The translations under genes were made by a program, and so were the position numbers. A stretch of DNA of 64,000 nt, taken from positions 1,848,996 to 1,912,995 of the forward strand of contig JACYUE010000001.1 of NCBI GenBank assembly GCA_014841595.1, given 5' to 3'. A model generated the notes under the pieces. That model searched no databases. It worked only from the letters and a program-made list of their open reading frames with translations, and was not told the origin of the DNA. Shown here one piece after another: positions 52,976 through 62,055 of this stretch. The DNA is from Oxalobacteraceae sp. CFBP 8761 (lineage in GTDB: Bacteria; Pseudomonadota; Gammaproteobacteria; Burkholderiales; Burkholderiaceae_D). Numbering within the stretch: position 1 is the first letter of the stretch; every line of letters begins with the position of its first letter.

Positions 52976-55396
52976 ATGACAACAGCCACGATCGCCCGCC
53001 TTGCCCTGTGCATCACCGCACTCCCACTGGCCACCAGCACGTTCGCATTTGCGCAGAACGTCGAGCGCCAGTTCAAGAGCGTCACGCAGAACGGCAACAC
53101 ACTCGAGATCGCGACGGCCGACGGGCGCTACCTGATCAAGCCGTATTCGAGCGCGATCGTCGAGACCACCTTCATCCCGAACGGCGAACAGCTGGACCCG
53201 GCATCGCATGCGGTGATCCTGGCCCCGGTCCAGGCCCCGGCGACCTTCAAGGACGACGGCGCGCGCATCACCTACGCGACCGACGGCATCGCGGTCACGG
53301 TCGAGCGCAAGCCGTTTCGCATCGCTTATACGTACAAGGGCAAGCCGCTCGTGGCCGAGAAGCGTGGCTTTGGCCGCGTCGACGGCATGGACACCATCGA
53401 ATTCGGACTGGACGACGGCGAAGCGCTGTACGGTGGCGGGGCGCGTGCGCTCGGCATGAACCGGCGCGGCAACCGCCTGCGTCTGTACAACAAGGCCGAC
53501 TACGGCTACGCCGAACGCTCCGAACTGCTCAACTTCACGATTCCGGTGGCGCTGTCGTCGAAAAAATACGCGATCCACTTCGACAATCCGCAGGTCGGCT
53601 GGCTCGATTTCGACAGCCGCAAGGACGGTACGCTGCGCTATGAAGTCATCGGCGGGCGCAAAACGTACCAGGTCGTCGCAGGCGACACCTGGGACGCCGT
53701 CATGACCGGCTACACTGACCTGACGGGCCGCCAGCCGCTGCCGCCGCGCTGGGCCTTCGGCAACTTCGCCAGCCGCTTCGGCTACAAGACCGAGGCCGAG
53801 ACGCGCGCCATCGTCGACAAGTTCGCGCAAGAGAAGATTCCGCTCGACGCGGTCGTGCTCGACCTGTACTGGTTCGGCAAGACGGTGCAGGGCACGATGG
53901 GCAATATGGACTGGGATCGCGACACGTTCCCGTACGCCGAGAAAATGATGGCCGACTTCAAGGCCAAGGGCGTCAAGACGGTCGTCATCACCGAGCCGTT
54001 CGTCTTGACCACGTCCAGGCGCTGGCAGGAAGCCGTCGACAAGAACGTGCTGGCGCTGGACGGCAAAGGCAAGCCGGCCACGTATGACTTCTACTTCGGT
54101 AACACGGGCCTGATCGACCTGTACAAACAGGAAGGGCGCGACTGGTGGTGGAACATCTACCGCGACCTGAAAAAGGGCGGCGTCACGGGCTGGTGGGGCG
54201 ACCTGGGCGAGCCGGAGCTGCATCCGTCGAACCTGGTGCACGGCACCGGCACGGCGGACCAGGTCCACAATATCTATGGCCACGACTGGGCGCGCCTGAT
54301 CGCCGAAGGCTACGGGCGTGAATTCCCGGCCGAGCGCCCGTTCATCCTGATGCGCGCAGGTTACTCGGGCTCGCAGCGCTTCGGCATGATCCCGTGGTCG
54401 GGTGACGTCAGCCGCAGCTGGGGCGGCCTGCAGTCGCAGATGGAAATCTCGCTGCAGATGGGCATGCAGGGCCTGGCCTACATGCACTCGGACCTGGGCG
54501 GCTTTGCCGGCGCAGTGCTCGACGACGAACTGTACGTGCGCTGGCTGCAGTACGGCGTGTTCCAGCCGATCTTCCGCCCGCATGCGCAAGAGGCGGTGGC
54601 GTCCGAACCGGTGCTGCGCTCGGAGCGCACCAAGGTGCTGGCGCGCGAAGCCGTGTGGTTGCGCTACGCGATGCTGCCGTATAACTACACGATCGCGTTC
54701 GACAACCAGCAGACCGGCATGCCTTTGATGCGCCCCCTGATGTTCGTCGAAACCGATCCGGCCCAGCCGATCGAGCGCTCGTCGACCTATCTGTGGGGCC
54801 CGGATTTCCTCGTCACGCCGATCGTCAAGCCGGGTGCCACGCGCGCCGAGGTGTACTTCCCGACCACGGGCAGCGTGTGGTTCGACTTCCATACGGGCCA
54901 GGCGCACAAGGGCGGCATTCTCGAAACCGTGCGCCCGGTCGATGCCAACATCCCGGTCTACGTGCGCGCCGGCGCCTTCGTGCCGATGGCGAAGGTGGTA
55001 CAGACCACGCGCGATTACACTGGCCGTCACATTGACCTGCACTACTACCACGATGCCTCGGTCAAGACGTCCAGCGGCAAGCTGTATGACGACGATGGCG
55101 AGACGGCTGGCGCCTTCGCTGCGGGCAAGTACGAGATCGTGCGCTTCACCAGCAAGCTGGCTGACGCAGACGGCAAGGCGCAGCTCGAGATCGGTTTTGC
55201 CACCGAAACCGGCAAGGCGATGACCGCCGTCCCAAGGGGCTTTTCGCTCAAGGTGCACAATGTGGCGGCCAAGCCGCGGGCGGTGACGGTGGACGGGCGC
55301 GCCGTGCGCTTCGTGTTCAACGCCCAGCAGCACCTGCTGGAAGTGCCGGTCGCGGCGAAGGCGGGCCAGGCGGCGCAAGTGGTGGTCACGCTGTAA
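52976..55396 (+). CDS. Secreted GH31 family alpha-glucosidase/transglucosylase
   Basis: An 806-residue glycoside hydrolase family 31 enzyme with a signal peptide (cleavage after FAFA, about residue 26). The catalytic nucleophile is D409 in GWWGDLGEPE and the acid/base D477 in WSGDVSRSW. The 68-residue spacing and the GDLGEPE form resemble the Cellvibrio oligosaccharide 4-alpha-D-glucosyltransferase rather than classical alpha-glucosidases, which have WxDMNE; this assignment is inference from memory. N-terminal galactose-mutarotase-like sandwich, (beta/alpha)8 barrel and C-terminal beta domains follow in the usual order. The location is periplasmic or extracellular. CGGCTG-CAGCCG at 52936-52947 is a palindrome in its upstream region. 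Confidence 0.9.
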   Translation: MTTATIARLALCITALPLATSTFAFAQNVERQFKSVTQNGNTLEIATADGRYLIKPYSSAIVETTFIPNGEQLDPASHAVILAPVQAPATFKDDGARITYATDGIAVTVERKPFRIAYTYKGKPLVAEKRGFGRVDGMDTIEFGLDDGEALYGGGARALGMNRRGNRLRLYNKADYGYAERSELLNFTIPVALSSKKYAIHFDNPQVGWLDFDSRKDGTLRYEVIGGRKTYQVVAGDTWDAVMTGYTDLTGRQPLPPRWAFGNFASRFGYKTEAETRAIVDKFAQEKIPLDAVVLDLYWFGKTVQGTMGNMDWDRDTFPYAEKMMADFKAKGVKTVVITEPFVLTTSRRWQEAVDKNVLALDGKGKPATYDFYFGNTGLIDLYKQEGRDWWWNIYRDLKKGGVTGWWGDLGEPELHPSNLVHGTGTADQVHNIYGHDWARLIAEGYGREFPAERPFILMRAGYSGSQRFGMIPWSGDVSRSWGGLQSQMEISLQMGMQGLAYMHSDLGGFAGAVLDDELYVRWLQYGVFQPIFRPHAQEAVASEPVLRSERTKVLAREAVWLRYAMLPYNYTIAFDNQQTGMPLMRPLMFVETDPAQPIERSSTYLWGPDFLVTPIVKPGATRAEVYFPTTGSVWFDFHTGQAHKGGILETVRPVDANIPVYVRAGAFVPMAKVVQTTRDYTGRHIDLHYYHDASVKTSSGKLYDDDGETAGAFAAGKYEIVRFTSKLADADGKAQLEIGFATETGKAMTAVPRGFSLKVHNVAAKPRAVTVDGRAVRFVFNAQQHLLEVPVAAKAGQAAQVVVTL

Positions 55397-55481
55397 CGGC
55401 GCGTGGCAGGGACGGTGGTCTGGCGAACATCGCAGGTTGCCGAAATTCGCTACATTGGGTGCTTCATTTCAGGAGCCACCC

Positions 55482-56561
55482 ATGACGACCACCGCACCAG
55501 CCAATCCCCTCGTGTTTCGCAGCGAGTTCGAACACGTCGGCCTCGACGAATCCGAGACCATCCACGCCCTTCAAACCGTGTTTGCCAACATGGCCAAGAA
55601 GGTGGCAGACGCTGAGGGCCACGCCAGCCGCGCCGTCCACGCCAAGGGCCACGCCCTGGTGCGCGGCAAACTGACCGTGCTGGACAACCTGCCGCCGCAA
55701 CTGGCCCAGGGCCTGTTCGGCAAGGCCGGTACCTATGACGTACTGCTGCGATGGTCGTCGCCACCGGCCGAGCAGCTGCCGGATGGCGTTTCGACCCACC
55801 GCGCCGTGGCGATGAAGGTGCTGAACGTGCCGGGCGAGCGCTTCGACACGGCCAAGAGCGGCAACTCGCAGGACTTCCTGATGGTGAACGGTCCGGTGTT
55901 CTCGGCGCCCGATCCGCAGGGGTTCCTCAAGAGCGTGAAGATGCTGGCAGCGACCACCAACGCATCCGAAACCGGCAAGAAGATCATCTCTGCGGTGCTG
56001 CGCACCGCCGAAAATGCGCTAGAGGCGGTCGGTGGCGAGAGCGGCATGCTCAAGGCGCTGGGCGGCGAGCCGCAGCACCATCCGCTGGGCGAAACCTACT
56101 TCAGCCAGACGCCGTACCTGTATGGCCAGTACATGGCCAAGCTGTCGCTGGCGCCGGTCGCGCCTGAACTGCTGGCGCTTGATGGCGCATCGATCAAGAC
56201 CGAGGACGACGCGCAGCGCCACGCGATCGGTTCGCACTTTGCGTCGCAGGGCGGCGAGTGGGAACTGCGTGTGCAGCTGAACGTCGACGTCGAGAAGATG
56301 CCGATCGAGGATGCCTCGGTCGAGTGGCCACAGGAACTGAGCCCGTTCATCGCCGTGGCGCGCGTGCGCCTGGAGCCGCAAACGAGCTGGGACGCGTCGC
56401 TGGAAAAGCTGGAAGACGAAATCGCCTACGATCAGTGGAACTGCCTCGTCGAACACCGCCCGCTCGGGTCGGTGAACCGCGCGCGGCGCCAGGTGATGGC
56501 CACCTCGCGCGAATTCCGCTCGGAGTTCAACCGCTGCCCGATTCACGAGCCATCGGCATAA
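55482..56561 (+). CDS. Catalase-like heme protein
   Basis: A 359-residue protein of the catalase superfamily, but shorter than true catalases (about 480-750 residues). The distal heme histidine is H53 in SRAVHAKGHALVRGKLTV, and the distal-side asparagine region may be SGNSQDFLMVNGPVF. The proximal tyrosine motif of catalases is not visible in the C-terminal part (VNRARRQVMATSREFRSEFNR), so true catalase activity is doubtful; small relatives may act as peroxidases. There is no signal peptide. ATG 55482 follows AGGAG; the frame is open upstream. It is convergent with the LysE gene (11-base gap). Confidence 0.82.
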   Translation: MTTTAPANPLVFRSEFEHVGLDESETIHALQTVFANMAKKVADAEGHASRAVHAKGHALVRGKLTVLDNLPPQLAQGLFGKAGTYDVLLRWSSPPAEQLPDGVSTHRAVAMKVLNVPGERFDTAKSGNSQDFLMVNGPVFSAPDPQGFLKSVKMLAATTNASETGKKIISAVLRTAENALEAVGGESGMLKALGGEPQHHPLGETYFSQTPYLYGQYMAKLSLAPVAPELLALDGASIKTEDDAQRHAIGSHFASQGGEWELRVQLNVDVEKMPIEDASVEWPQELSPFIAVARVRLEPQTSWDASLEKLEDEIAYDQWNCLVEHRPLGSVNRARRQVMATSREFRSEFNRCPIHEPSA

Positions 56562-56572
56562 CGATGCTGTGA

Positions 56573-57199
56573 CTACCGGGCCACGATCAAGCGCAGGCCC
56601 AGTCCGATGAACACTGCCCCCGCGATCCGGTCAAGCCACATGCCTGCCGTGGGGGTGCGGTTCAGCCATCCGCCGATCGTGCCCGAGAAGTAGCCGAGCA
56701 GTCCGAAGATCACGGCCGCCTGCAGCGTGAAGACCAGTCCCAGCACGCCGATCTGCAGATTGGCGTCGCCACGCGCCGCGACGACGAACTGCGGCAGGAA
56801 CGACAGGAAGAACAGCACCACCTTCGGATTGATCGCCGCAGCCACCAGGCCTTTGGCGAACAGGCGCCGCGCCGGTTCGTTCGACAATCCCTCACCAGAG
56901 ACGCGCGCGCCGCCACGGCTGCGAATCGCGCCCCAGCCCATCCAGATCAGGTACAGGCCACCCGCGACCTTGAGCGCCGTGAACGCCGTCGGCGACGCCG
57001 CGATCAGCGCACTCACGCCAATGACGGCCAGCAGCGTGTGACTCAGGCAGCCGAAGGCACAGCCAAGCCCGAAGGCCACGCCGCGCAGGCGCCCTTTGGC
57101 AATGCCGGTGCTGAGCACCATCAGGTTATCCGGTCCCGGCGAGAGCGTGATCAGGATGGCGGCGGCGAGAAAGCCGAAGAGCTGTTCGGGCGAAAGCAT
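56573..57199 (-). CDS. LysE/RhtB family amino acid exporter
   Basis: A 208-residue inner-membrane protein with six predicted helices. The N-terminal signature LITLSPGPDNLMVLSTGIAKG is characteristic of the LysE/RhtB superfamily, and the conserved AAINPKVVLFFLSFLPQFV lies mid-protein. It exports amino acids such as lysine, threonine or homoserine; which one is unknown. ATG 57199 gives MLSPEQLFGFLAA. Confidence 0.92.
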   Translation of the reverse strand: MLSPEQLFGFLAAAILITLSPGPDNLMVLSTGIAKGRLRGVAFGLGCAFGCLSHTLLAVIGVSALIAASPTAFTALKVAGGLYLIWMGWGAIRSRGGARVSGEGLSNEPARRLFAKGLVAAAINPKVVLFFLSFLPQFVVAARGDANLQIGVLGLVFTLQAAVIFGLLGYFSGTIGGWLNRTPTAGMWLDRIAGAVFIGLGLRLIVAR

Positions 57200-57218
57200 G
57201 GTGGCGGTAAGATGAAGA

Positions 57219-57250
57219 AAGGGCGAACAGCATAGCGCATGTTCGCCCTT
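57219..57250 (-). terminator. Putative terminator after the LprI-MliC gene
   Basis: On the minus strand, AAGGGCGAACA, a 10-base loop and TGTTCGCCCTT are followed by TCTTC. The 11-bp stem (plus positions 57219-57229 and 57240-57250) lies 36 bases after the stop of the lysozyme-inhibitor-like gene and 20 bases before the LysE start. Confidence 0.6.
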
Positions 57251-57285
57251 CGTCAAGCATCCCGCGGCGCGGGGTCAAGCGCTCA

Positions 57286-57861
57286 TCACGCCTTCTTGCA
57301 GCTCAGTTCCTTGGCGTTTTCGCCCCACTTGATGGTGACCTTGCCATTCTGTTCCTTGAACTGTTCGCCGCGGTTGCCGTAGGCGACGCCGTTGTCGCTT
57401 GGCTCGCCGCGCAGCAGCACGTGTTCCTTGTTGCGCGCTGCGACCATCGACGCTGGCGTGGTTTCGAGGAAGAAGGCGGTGATCTTGCTCTTGTCGCTGC
57501 ACGTGTACTTTACCGGGCCCTTGGCCTTGGTGACCTTGTAGGCGGTCTGCAGCTGCATGGCGCGGGTGCCATAGGCATTGTTGATGCAGCTAGTCATGTC
57601 CTTGGCATCGGCGCATTGCTTGACGCCGTCCCACCACTTGGTGTGCTGTTCCTGCAGCGTCTTGCCGGCGCCGGCATCGATTTTTTCCAGCGCTGCGCGG
57701 TACATTGCGTAGATCAGGCCTTCCGATTCGGCGGAGCCGGGATGGCCGCAGACCTTGGCTTCGGCCGAGCCGATGCCCTTGGCGCAGAAGCCCGGCATCG
57801 AGACAGCTTGCGCGCCGATCGGCAGGGCGAGGGCGGCAGCAAGAACGAGAAGTTTTTTCAT
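57286..57861 (-). CDS. Exported LprI-MliC domain fusion, putative lysozyme inhibitor
   Basis: A 191-residue exported protein with a signal peptide (MKKLLVLAAALALPIGAQA). The N-terminal half has the DUF1311/LprI pattern: four Cys (CAKG, KVCGH, KQCADA, SCINNAY) with AMYRAALEKI and WWDGVKQC. The C-terminal half (about 117-191) matches MliC/PliC C-type lysozyme inhibitors (VKYTCSDKSKITAFF, NGVAYGNRGEQF, ELSCKK). Both domain types are linked to lysozyme inhibition, so a periplasmic lysozyme inhibitor is likely. It is not a lipoprotein (no lipobox). It starts 60 bases downstream of the exonuclease III gene's end on the same strand. Confidence 0.78.
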   Translation of the reverse strand: MKKLLVLAAALALPIGAQAVSMPGFCAKGIGSAEAKVCGHPGSAESEGLIYAMYRAALEKIDAGAGKTLQEQHTKWWDGVKQCADAKDMTSCINNAYGTRAMQLQTAYKVTKAKGPVKYTCSDKSKITAFFLETTPASMVAARNKEHVLLRGEPSDNGVAYGNRGEQFKEQNGKVTIKWGENAKELSCKKA

Positions 57862-57920
57862 GAGGATTCCTTATGGTGGTGGTCGCGGCGCATCTAGTTG
57901 GGGCGCCGTCGTGAATTGAT

Positions 57921-58703
57921 TCAGGAGAGTTTGCTCAGGTCGAGTTCAACCCAGGTCGGCGTGTGGTCGCTGGGCTTTTCGCGCCCGCGCATGAATTTGT
58001 CGACACCGGCCGCCTTGAGCGCCGGCGCCAGCGCAGGGCTCAGCAGCAGGTGGTCGATGCGCAGGCCAGCGTCGCGGCCGAACGCATTGCGGAAGTAATC
58101 CCAGAACGTGTAGATCGTCTCGTCCGGATGCAGCGCGCGCAGCGAATCGAGCCAGCCCTGTTCCATCAGGCGCCCGAAGGCAGCGCGGGTCTCATCACGG
58201 AACAGCGCGTCGTCGACCCAGCGTTCGGGCTTGTAGACATCGCGCTCGGTCGGGATCACATTGAAGTCGCCGGCCAGAACGGCCGGCACGCCGGCGGCCA
58301 GCAGCTCGAGGCCGCGCAGGCGCAGGCGCTCCATCCAGGCCAGCTTGTAGTCGTATTTGGGGCCGGGCGCCGGATTCCCGTTTGGCAGGTACAGGCAGGC
58401 GATCAGGATGCCCTGGTAGGCCACCTCGAGGTAGCGGCTTTGCTCGTCGGCGTCGTCGCCCGGCAAGCCGCGCTGCACTTCCTGGGCCGGCTCGCGCGTG
58501 ACGATCGCGACGCCATTCCAGCTTTTCTGGCCTTGCCACAGCGCGTGGTAGCCGGCCGCTTCGATTGCGGCGATCGGGAATTTCTCTTGCGGCGCCTTGA
58601 GCTCTTGCAGGCACACGACGTCGGGCTGGCGCTCCTCGAGATAGTGCAAGAGGGCGTCCAGCCTGCTGTTGATACTGTTGACGTTGTAGGTGGCGAGCAG
58701 CAT
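57921..58703 (-). CDS. xthA: Exodeoxyribonuclease III
   Basis: A 260-residue AP endonuclease/3' exonuclease for base-excision repair. All catalytic positions of the family are present: N7 (YNVNSINSR), E34 (CLQELKAP), D146/N148 (AGDFNVIP), Asp in GLRIDHLLLSP and D246-H247 (PSDHTP). The length is normal. The next gene downstream on the minus strand is the LprI-MliC gene. Confidence 0.95.
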   Translation of the reverse strand: MLLATYNVNSINSRLDALLHYLEERQPDVVCLQELKAPQEKFPIAAIEAAGYHALWQGQKSWNGVAIVTREPAQEVQRGLPGDDADEQSRYLEVAYQGILIACLYLPNGNPAPGPKYDYKLAWMERLRLRGLELLAAGVPAVLAGDFNVIPTERDVYKPERWVDDALFRDETRAAFGRLMEQGWLDSLRALHPDETIYTFWDYFRNAFGRDAGLRIDHLLLSPALAPALKAAGVDKFMRGREKPSDHTPTWVELDLSKLS

Positions 58704-58847
58704 GGGGTGTTCCGCATTCGTAGTAGGTAATTATGACAATATTGCGTGGAATCAGTCGCACGTCTCATTGGGCGCGCTTCGGTACATATACGCAAAACAG
58801 TATTATCTTATGGCGAATTGTTCGTTTTCTCATATAAGTGTTTGTTC

Positions 58848-58865
58848 TATACTTCGATCATCGAA
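58848..58865 (+). promoter_or_regulatory. Putative -10 box and operator before the ABC importer
   Basis: TATACT (58848-58853) runs directly into a perfect palindrome TTCGAT-C-ATCGAA (58853-58865), 21 bases before the start codon of the binding protein. The 183-base gap upstream is clearly more AT-rich than its surroundings. No convincing -35 is visible, so an activator or repressor site at the start point is likely. Confidence 0.45.
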
Positions 58866-58886
58866 TATTGTTGCTGGAGATTTTGC

Positions 58887-59717
58887 ATGATCAACCGCCG
58901 TTCCCTCATCCTGTGCGCCGTTGCGCTGGGTAGTTCGCTCACCATGGGTCTGGCTAAAGCCGACCAGCTGGCCGATATCAAGAAAAAAGGCCAGATCGTG
59001 TTCGGAGTGCTCGGCACCGACGAGCCGAACAGCTTCATCGACCCCAAGACGCGCCAGCTGGTGGGCTACGAGATCGACGTCGCCACGGCCGTGGCCAAGA
59101 AAATCGGCGTCAAGCCCGTGTTCAAGCAGCTGGCCGTGTCGGCGCGCATCCCCGAGCTGCAGCAGGGCCACGTCGACATCCTGGCCGCCACGCTCACACA
59201 CAATAAAGAGCGCGAAGCGCAGGTCGATTTCGCGCTGACGCACTTCGTCACCGGTTCGAAGGTCATGGTGCGCAAGAACAGCGGCATCACGGCGCTGCCG
59301 CAACTGGCGGGCAAGAAGGTCGTCACCGTCCGCGGCGGCACCCAGGAAACCAATATGAAGAAGGCCGTACCGACGGCCAGTATCGTCACCTTCGAGAATA
59401 CCCAGCAAGCGTTCCAGGCACTGCGCCAGGGCAAGGGCGCGGCCTACGTCAATGACGAGTCGTCGCTGCTGGCCGACTACGGCAAACTGGGCCCGGCTGC
59501 GAAAGACTTCGTGATCCTGCCGCAGTCGATCGGCGTCGAGCCGATTGCCCTGGGCCTGCGCAAGGGTGAGGCGGGCCTCAAGACGGTCGTCGACCAGGCG
59601 CTGCGCGAGCTCGAAGCGAATGGCGCGGCCGAAGACCTGTTCGTTAAATGGTATGGCCCCGGCACGCGTGCCAATATCGCCAAGCGCACCTTCAAGATCA
59701 GCACTGACAAGATCTGA
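58887..59717 (+). CDS. Polar amino acid ABC transporter, substrate-binding protein
   Basis: A 276-residue periplasmic binding protein of family 3, with a signal peptide to about residue 25 (MINRRSLILCAVALGSSLTM, then GLAKA). Features include LADIKKKGQIVFGVLGTDEPN, the family-3 signature GYEIDVATAVAKKIG, VDILAATLTHNKEREAQVDF and KVVTVRGGTQE. The best resemblance is to glutamate/aspartate-type binding proteins (GltI/PEB1), inference only. GGAG 10 bases before the ATG supports this start over an in-frame extension of 47 codons. It is the first gene of a four-gene importer operon. Confidence 0.92.
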   Translation: MINRRSLILCAVALGSSLTMGLAKADQLADIKKKGQIVFGVLGTDEPNSFIDPKTRQLVGYEIDVATAVAKKIGVKPVFKQLAVSARIPELQQGHVDILAATLTHNKEREAQVDFALTHFVTGSKVMVRKNSGITALPQLAGKKVVTVRGGTQETNMKKAVPTASIVTFENTQQAFQALRQGKGAAYVNDESSLLADYGKLGPAAKDFVILPQSIGVEPIALGLRKGEAGLKTVVDQALRELEANGAAEDLFVKWYGPGTRANIAKRTFKISTDKI

Positions 59718-59719
59718 CC

Positions 59720-60418
59720 TTGGCGCTGTTCGATCCGACCATCCTGCAATCCGGCGAGTACCACGACTGGCTGGTGCAGGGCTTCATCCTGTCGATCCAG
59801 CTGACCGTGATCAGCTTCGCCTTCGCGCTGCCGTTCGGCGCGCTGGTGGCGGTGATGCGCACCTCGACGTCCAGGCTGCTGCGCGCGGTCGGCACCACGC
59901 TCGTCGAATCGATCCGCAACGTGCCGCTGCTGGCGCATCTGCTGTTCTGGTATTTTGCCTTTCCCGAGCTGCTGCCCGAGGGACTGCGCGAGATCCTGTA
60001 CGCGAACAATCCCGAAGTGGTGTGCGCCGTCATCGCGCTCACGCTCTACAGCGGCGTGCACATGGCCGAGGATATCCGCAGCGGTATCCGGGCGGTGCCC
60101 GCGACCCAGCTCGAAGCAGCCCGTTCGCTGGGCCTGGGGCGCGCCGCGGCGGTGCGCCTCGTGCTGCTGCCGCAGGCGCTGCGCGCTTCGGTGCCGCCGC
60201 TGCTGTCGCAGACGGTCAATCTGTGGAAGGACACCAGCGTGGCCACCGTGATCGGCGCGGCCGAGATGATGTACCAGGCCGCGCGTGTCGAGACGGCGAG
60301 CTTTCGCAGCCTCGAAGCGTTCACCTTCGCCACGCTGGCCTACCTGACCGTCTCGCTGCTCATTTCAGCGGCAGCCTATCTGTTCCAGCGCCGCTATCCG
60401 GTGCGCACGGCGGCCTGA
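59720..60418 (+). CDS. Polar amino acid ABC transporter, permease 1
   Basis: A 232-residue inner-membrane permease with about five helices and the cytoplasmic EAA loop (TQLEAARSLGLGRAAAVRLVLLPQALRASVPPL). It starts at TTG 59720, two bases after the previous stop; no ATG or GTG further in keeps the first helix (WLVQGFILSIQLTVISFAFA), so the rare start is probably real. It works as a pair with the permease encoded next. Confidence 0.92.
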   Translation: MALFDPTILQSGEYHDWLVQGFILSIQLTVISFAFALPFGALVAVMRTSTSRLLRAVGTTLVESIRNVPLLAHLLFWYFAFPELLPEGLREILYANNPEVVCAVIALTLYSGVHMAEDIRSGIRAVPATQLEAARSLGLGRAAAVRLVLLPQALRASVPPLLSQTVNLWKDTSVATVIGAAEMMYQAARVETASFRSLEAFTFATLAYLTVSLLISAAAYLFQRRYPVRTAA

Positions 60419-60434
60419 CCATGAAAGCGTCCCG

Positions 60435-61127
60435 ATGCTGGAACTGATCGATACCTACTGGCTGTACTTCCTGGTCGGCCAATACCCTGACGGCCCGCTG
60501 GGCGGCCTGGTGCTGACCATCCTGCTGTCCGGCGCCGCGCTGGTGCTGGCCATGCCGCTTGGCCTGATGCTGGGCATTGCGCGCGTGAGCCGCCGGCGCG
60601 CCATCAGCCTGCCGGTGGGCGGGTTCGTGCAGCTCGTGCGCGCCGTGCCGCTGCTGCTGGTGCTGTTCTGGGTGTACTTCTTCTTGCCCGCCGTGACCGG
60701 CGTGAAGACCTCGCAGGCGATGACGATGCTGATCGTGCTGGTGGTGTTCGACAGCGTGTACCTGGCCGAAATCGTGGCAGCGGGCATTCGCGCGCTGCCG
60801 AAGGGGCAGCTGGAAAGCGCCCGCTCGCTGGGCCTGGGATACGGCCAGGCGCTGCGCCATGTCGTGCTACCGCAGACCTTGCGCCACGGCCTGCCGTCGA
60901 TCGTGAACCAGCTGGTCTCGACGATCAAGGCGACCTCGCTCGGCTACATCATCGGCCTGTCGGAAGTCTCGTTCATCGCAACGCAGATCAACACGCTCGT
61001 GTTCACCCGATCGGTGGAGGTGTACCTGATCCTGGCGCTGACCTATTTCATCCTGTGCTTCGGCCTGTCCCGCCTGGCCTTCCTGCTCGAACGGCGCCTG
61101 CAGCGGCGGCCGGTCGGCGCGCACTGA
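60435..61127 (+). CDS. Polar amino acid ABC transporter, permease 2
   Basis: A 230-residue permease of the same HisMQ/GltK type. It has about five helices and the EAA loop GQLESARSLGLGYGQALRHVVLPQTLRHGLPSI. ATG 60435 lies 16 bases after the first permease stop. The ATPase gene follows after 20 bases. Confidence 0.92.
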   Translation: MLELIDTYWLYFLVGQYPDGPLGGLVLTILLSGAALVLAMPLGLMLGIARVSRRRAISLPVGGFVQLVRAVPLLLVLFWVYFFLPAVTGVKTSQAMTMLIVLVVFDSVYLAEIVAAGIRALPKGQLESARSLGLGYGQALRHVVLPQTLRHGLPSIVNQLVSTIKATSLGYIIGLSEVSFIATQINTLVFTRSVEVYLILALTYFILCFGLSRLAFLLERRLQRRPVGAH

Positions 61128-61147
61128 ATTCCTGAAAGAAGCGAACG

Positions 61148-61876
61148 ATGATCGTTCTCGATAACGTCAACAAGTATTACGGTGACTATCACGCGCTGGT
61201 GGGGATCACCGAGCGCGTGGAAAAAAATGAAGTCCTGGTCGTGTGCGGGCCATCGGGGTCGGGCAAGTCGACGCTGATCCGCACGCTCAACCGGCTCGAA
61301 GACATCGACGGTGGCCATATCGCCATCGACGGGCGCGACATCCACGCCAAAGGCTTCGACGTGAACGCGCTGCGCGCCGGCATTGGCTTCGTGTTCCAGC
61401 AATTCAACCTGTTTCCGCACCTGACGGCGCTCGAGAACTGCATGCTCGCGCCGGTGCAGCTGAAGCGTGCCAGCAAGGCAGAAGGCAGGGAACAGGCGAT
61501 GGCGCTGCTCGACCAGGTGGGCCTGGCCCACAAGGCCGACGCCTATCCGGACGCGCTGTCGGGCGGCCAGCAGCAGCGCGTAGCGATTGCCCGTGCGCTG
61601 GCCATGCGGCCTTCGATCATGCTGTTCGACGAGCCGACCAGCGCGCTCGATCCGGAGATGGTGGGCGAGGTGCTGCAGGTGATGCGCGCGCTGGCAAAAC
61701 AAGGGATGACAATGGTCTGCGTGACCCACGAAATGGGGTTTGCGCGCGACGTGGCCGATCGCATCTGGTTCATGGCCGAAGGCAAAATCCTCGAGAAGGG
61801 CACGCCCGGCGACTTCTTCGCCAACCCGCAGCATCCCCGCGCCATCCAGTTCCTCGCCGATCGCAACCGCAACTAG
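61148..61876 (+). CDS. Polar amino acid ABC transporter, ATP-binding protein
   Basis: A 242-residue ABC ATPase of the GlnQ/GltL family. Walker A is [14 protein letters not shown]-loop [15 protein letters not shown], signature [16 protein letters not shown], Walker [15 protein letters not shown], and the H-loop lies in CVTHEMGFA. It energises the importer formed by the two upstream permeases. The length is normal. It is the last gene of the operon; the 179 bases after it include a TATAAT at 61945-61950, a possible promoter for the next gene, though without a -35. Confidence 0.95.
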   Translation: MIVLDNVNKYYGDYHALVGITERVEKNEVLVVCGPSGSGKSTLIRTLNRLEDIDGGHIAIDGRDIHAKGFDVNALRAGIGFVFQQFNLFPHLTALENCMLAPVQLKRASKAEGREQAMALLDQVGLAHKADAYPDALSGGQQQRVAIARALAMRPSIMLFDEPTSALDPEMVGEVLQVMRALAKQGMTMVCVTHEMGFARDVADRIWFMAEGKILEKGTPGDFFANPQHPRAIQFLADRNRN

Positions 61877-62055
61877 CGCCCCGCCACGGAGGGCATGCAC
61901 AGTTTCGTGGACGCCATGCACATGCAGGACAGCGGTTTGGTATTTATAATGGCTGGCCGACAGGCAGGTCTGGGCCTGCCGATCATGCTTTCCCTGTGCC
62001 TTTCCCTTTGCCGATTGCGGCTTCCTTTTACCGTGCCACTTGAAGCTTTCCCGCG

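Noticed and set aside
61963..61980. Terminator after the amino acid ABC ATPase gene (GGCAGG/CCTGCC hairpin)
   Set aside because: The stem is only 6 bp, no T run follows, and it lies just after a TATAAT that may be a promoter for the next gene.
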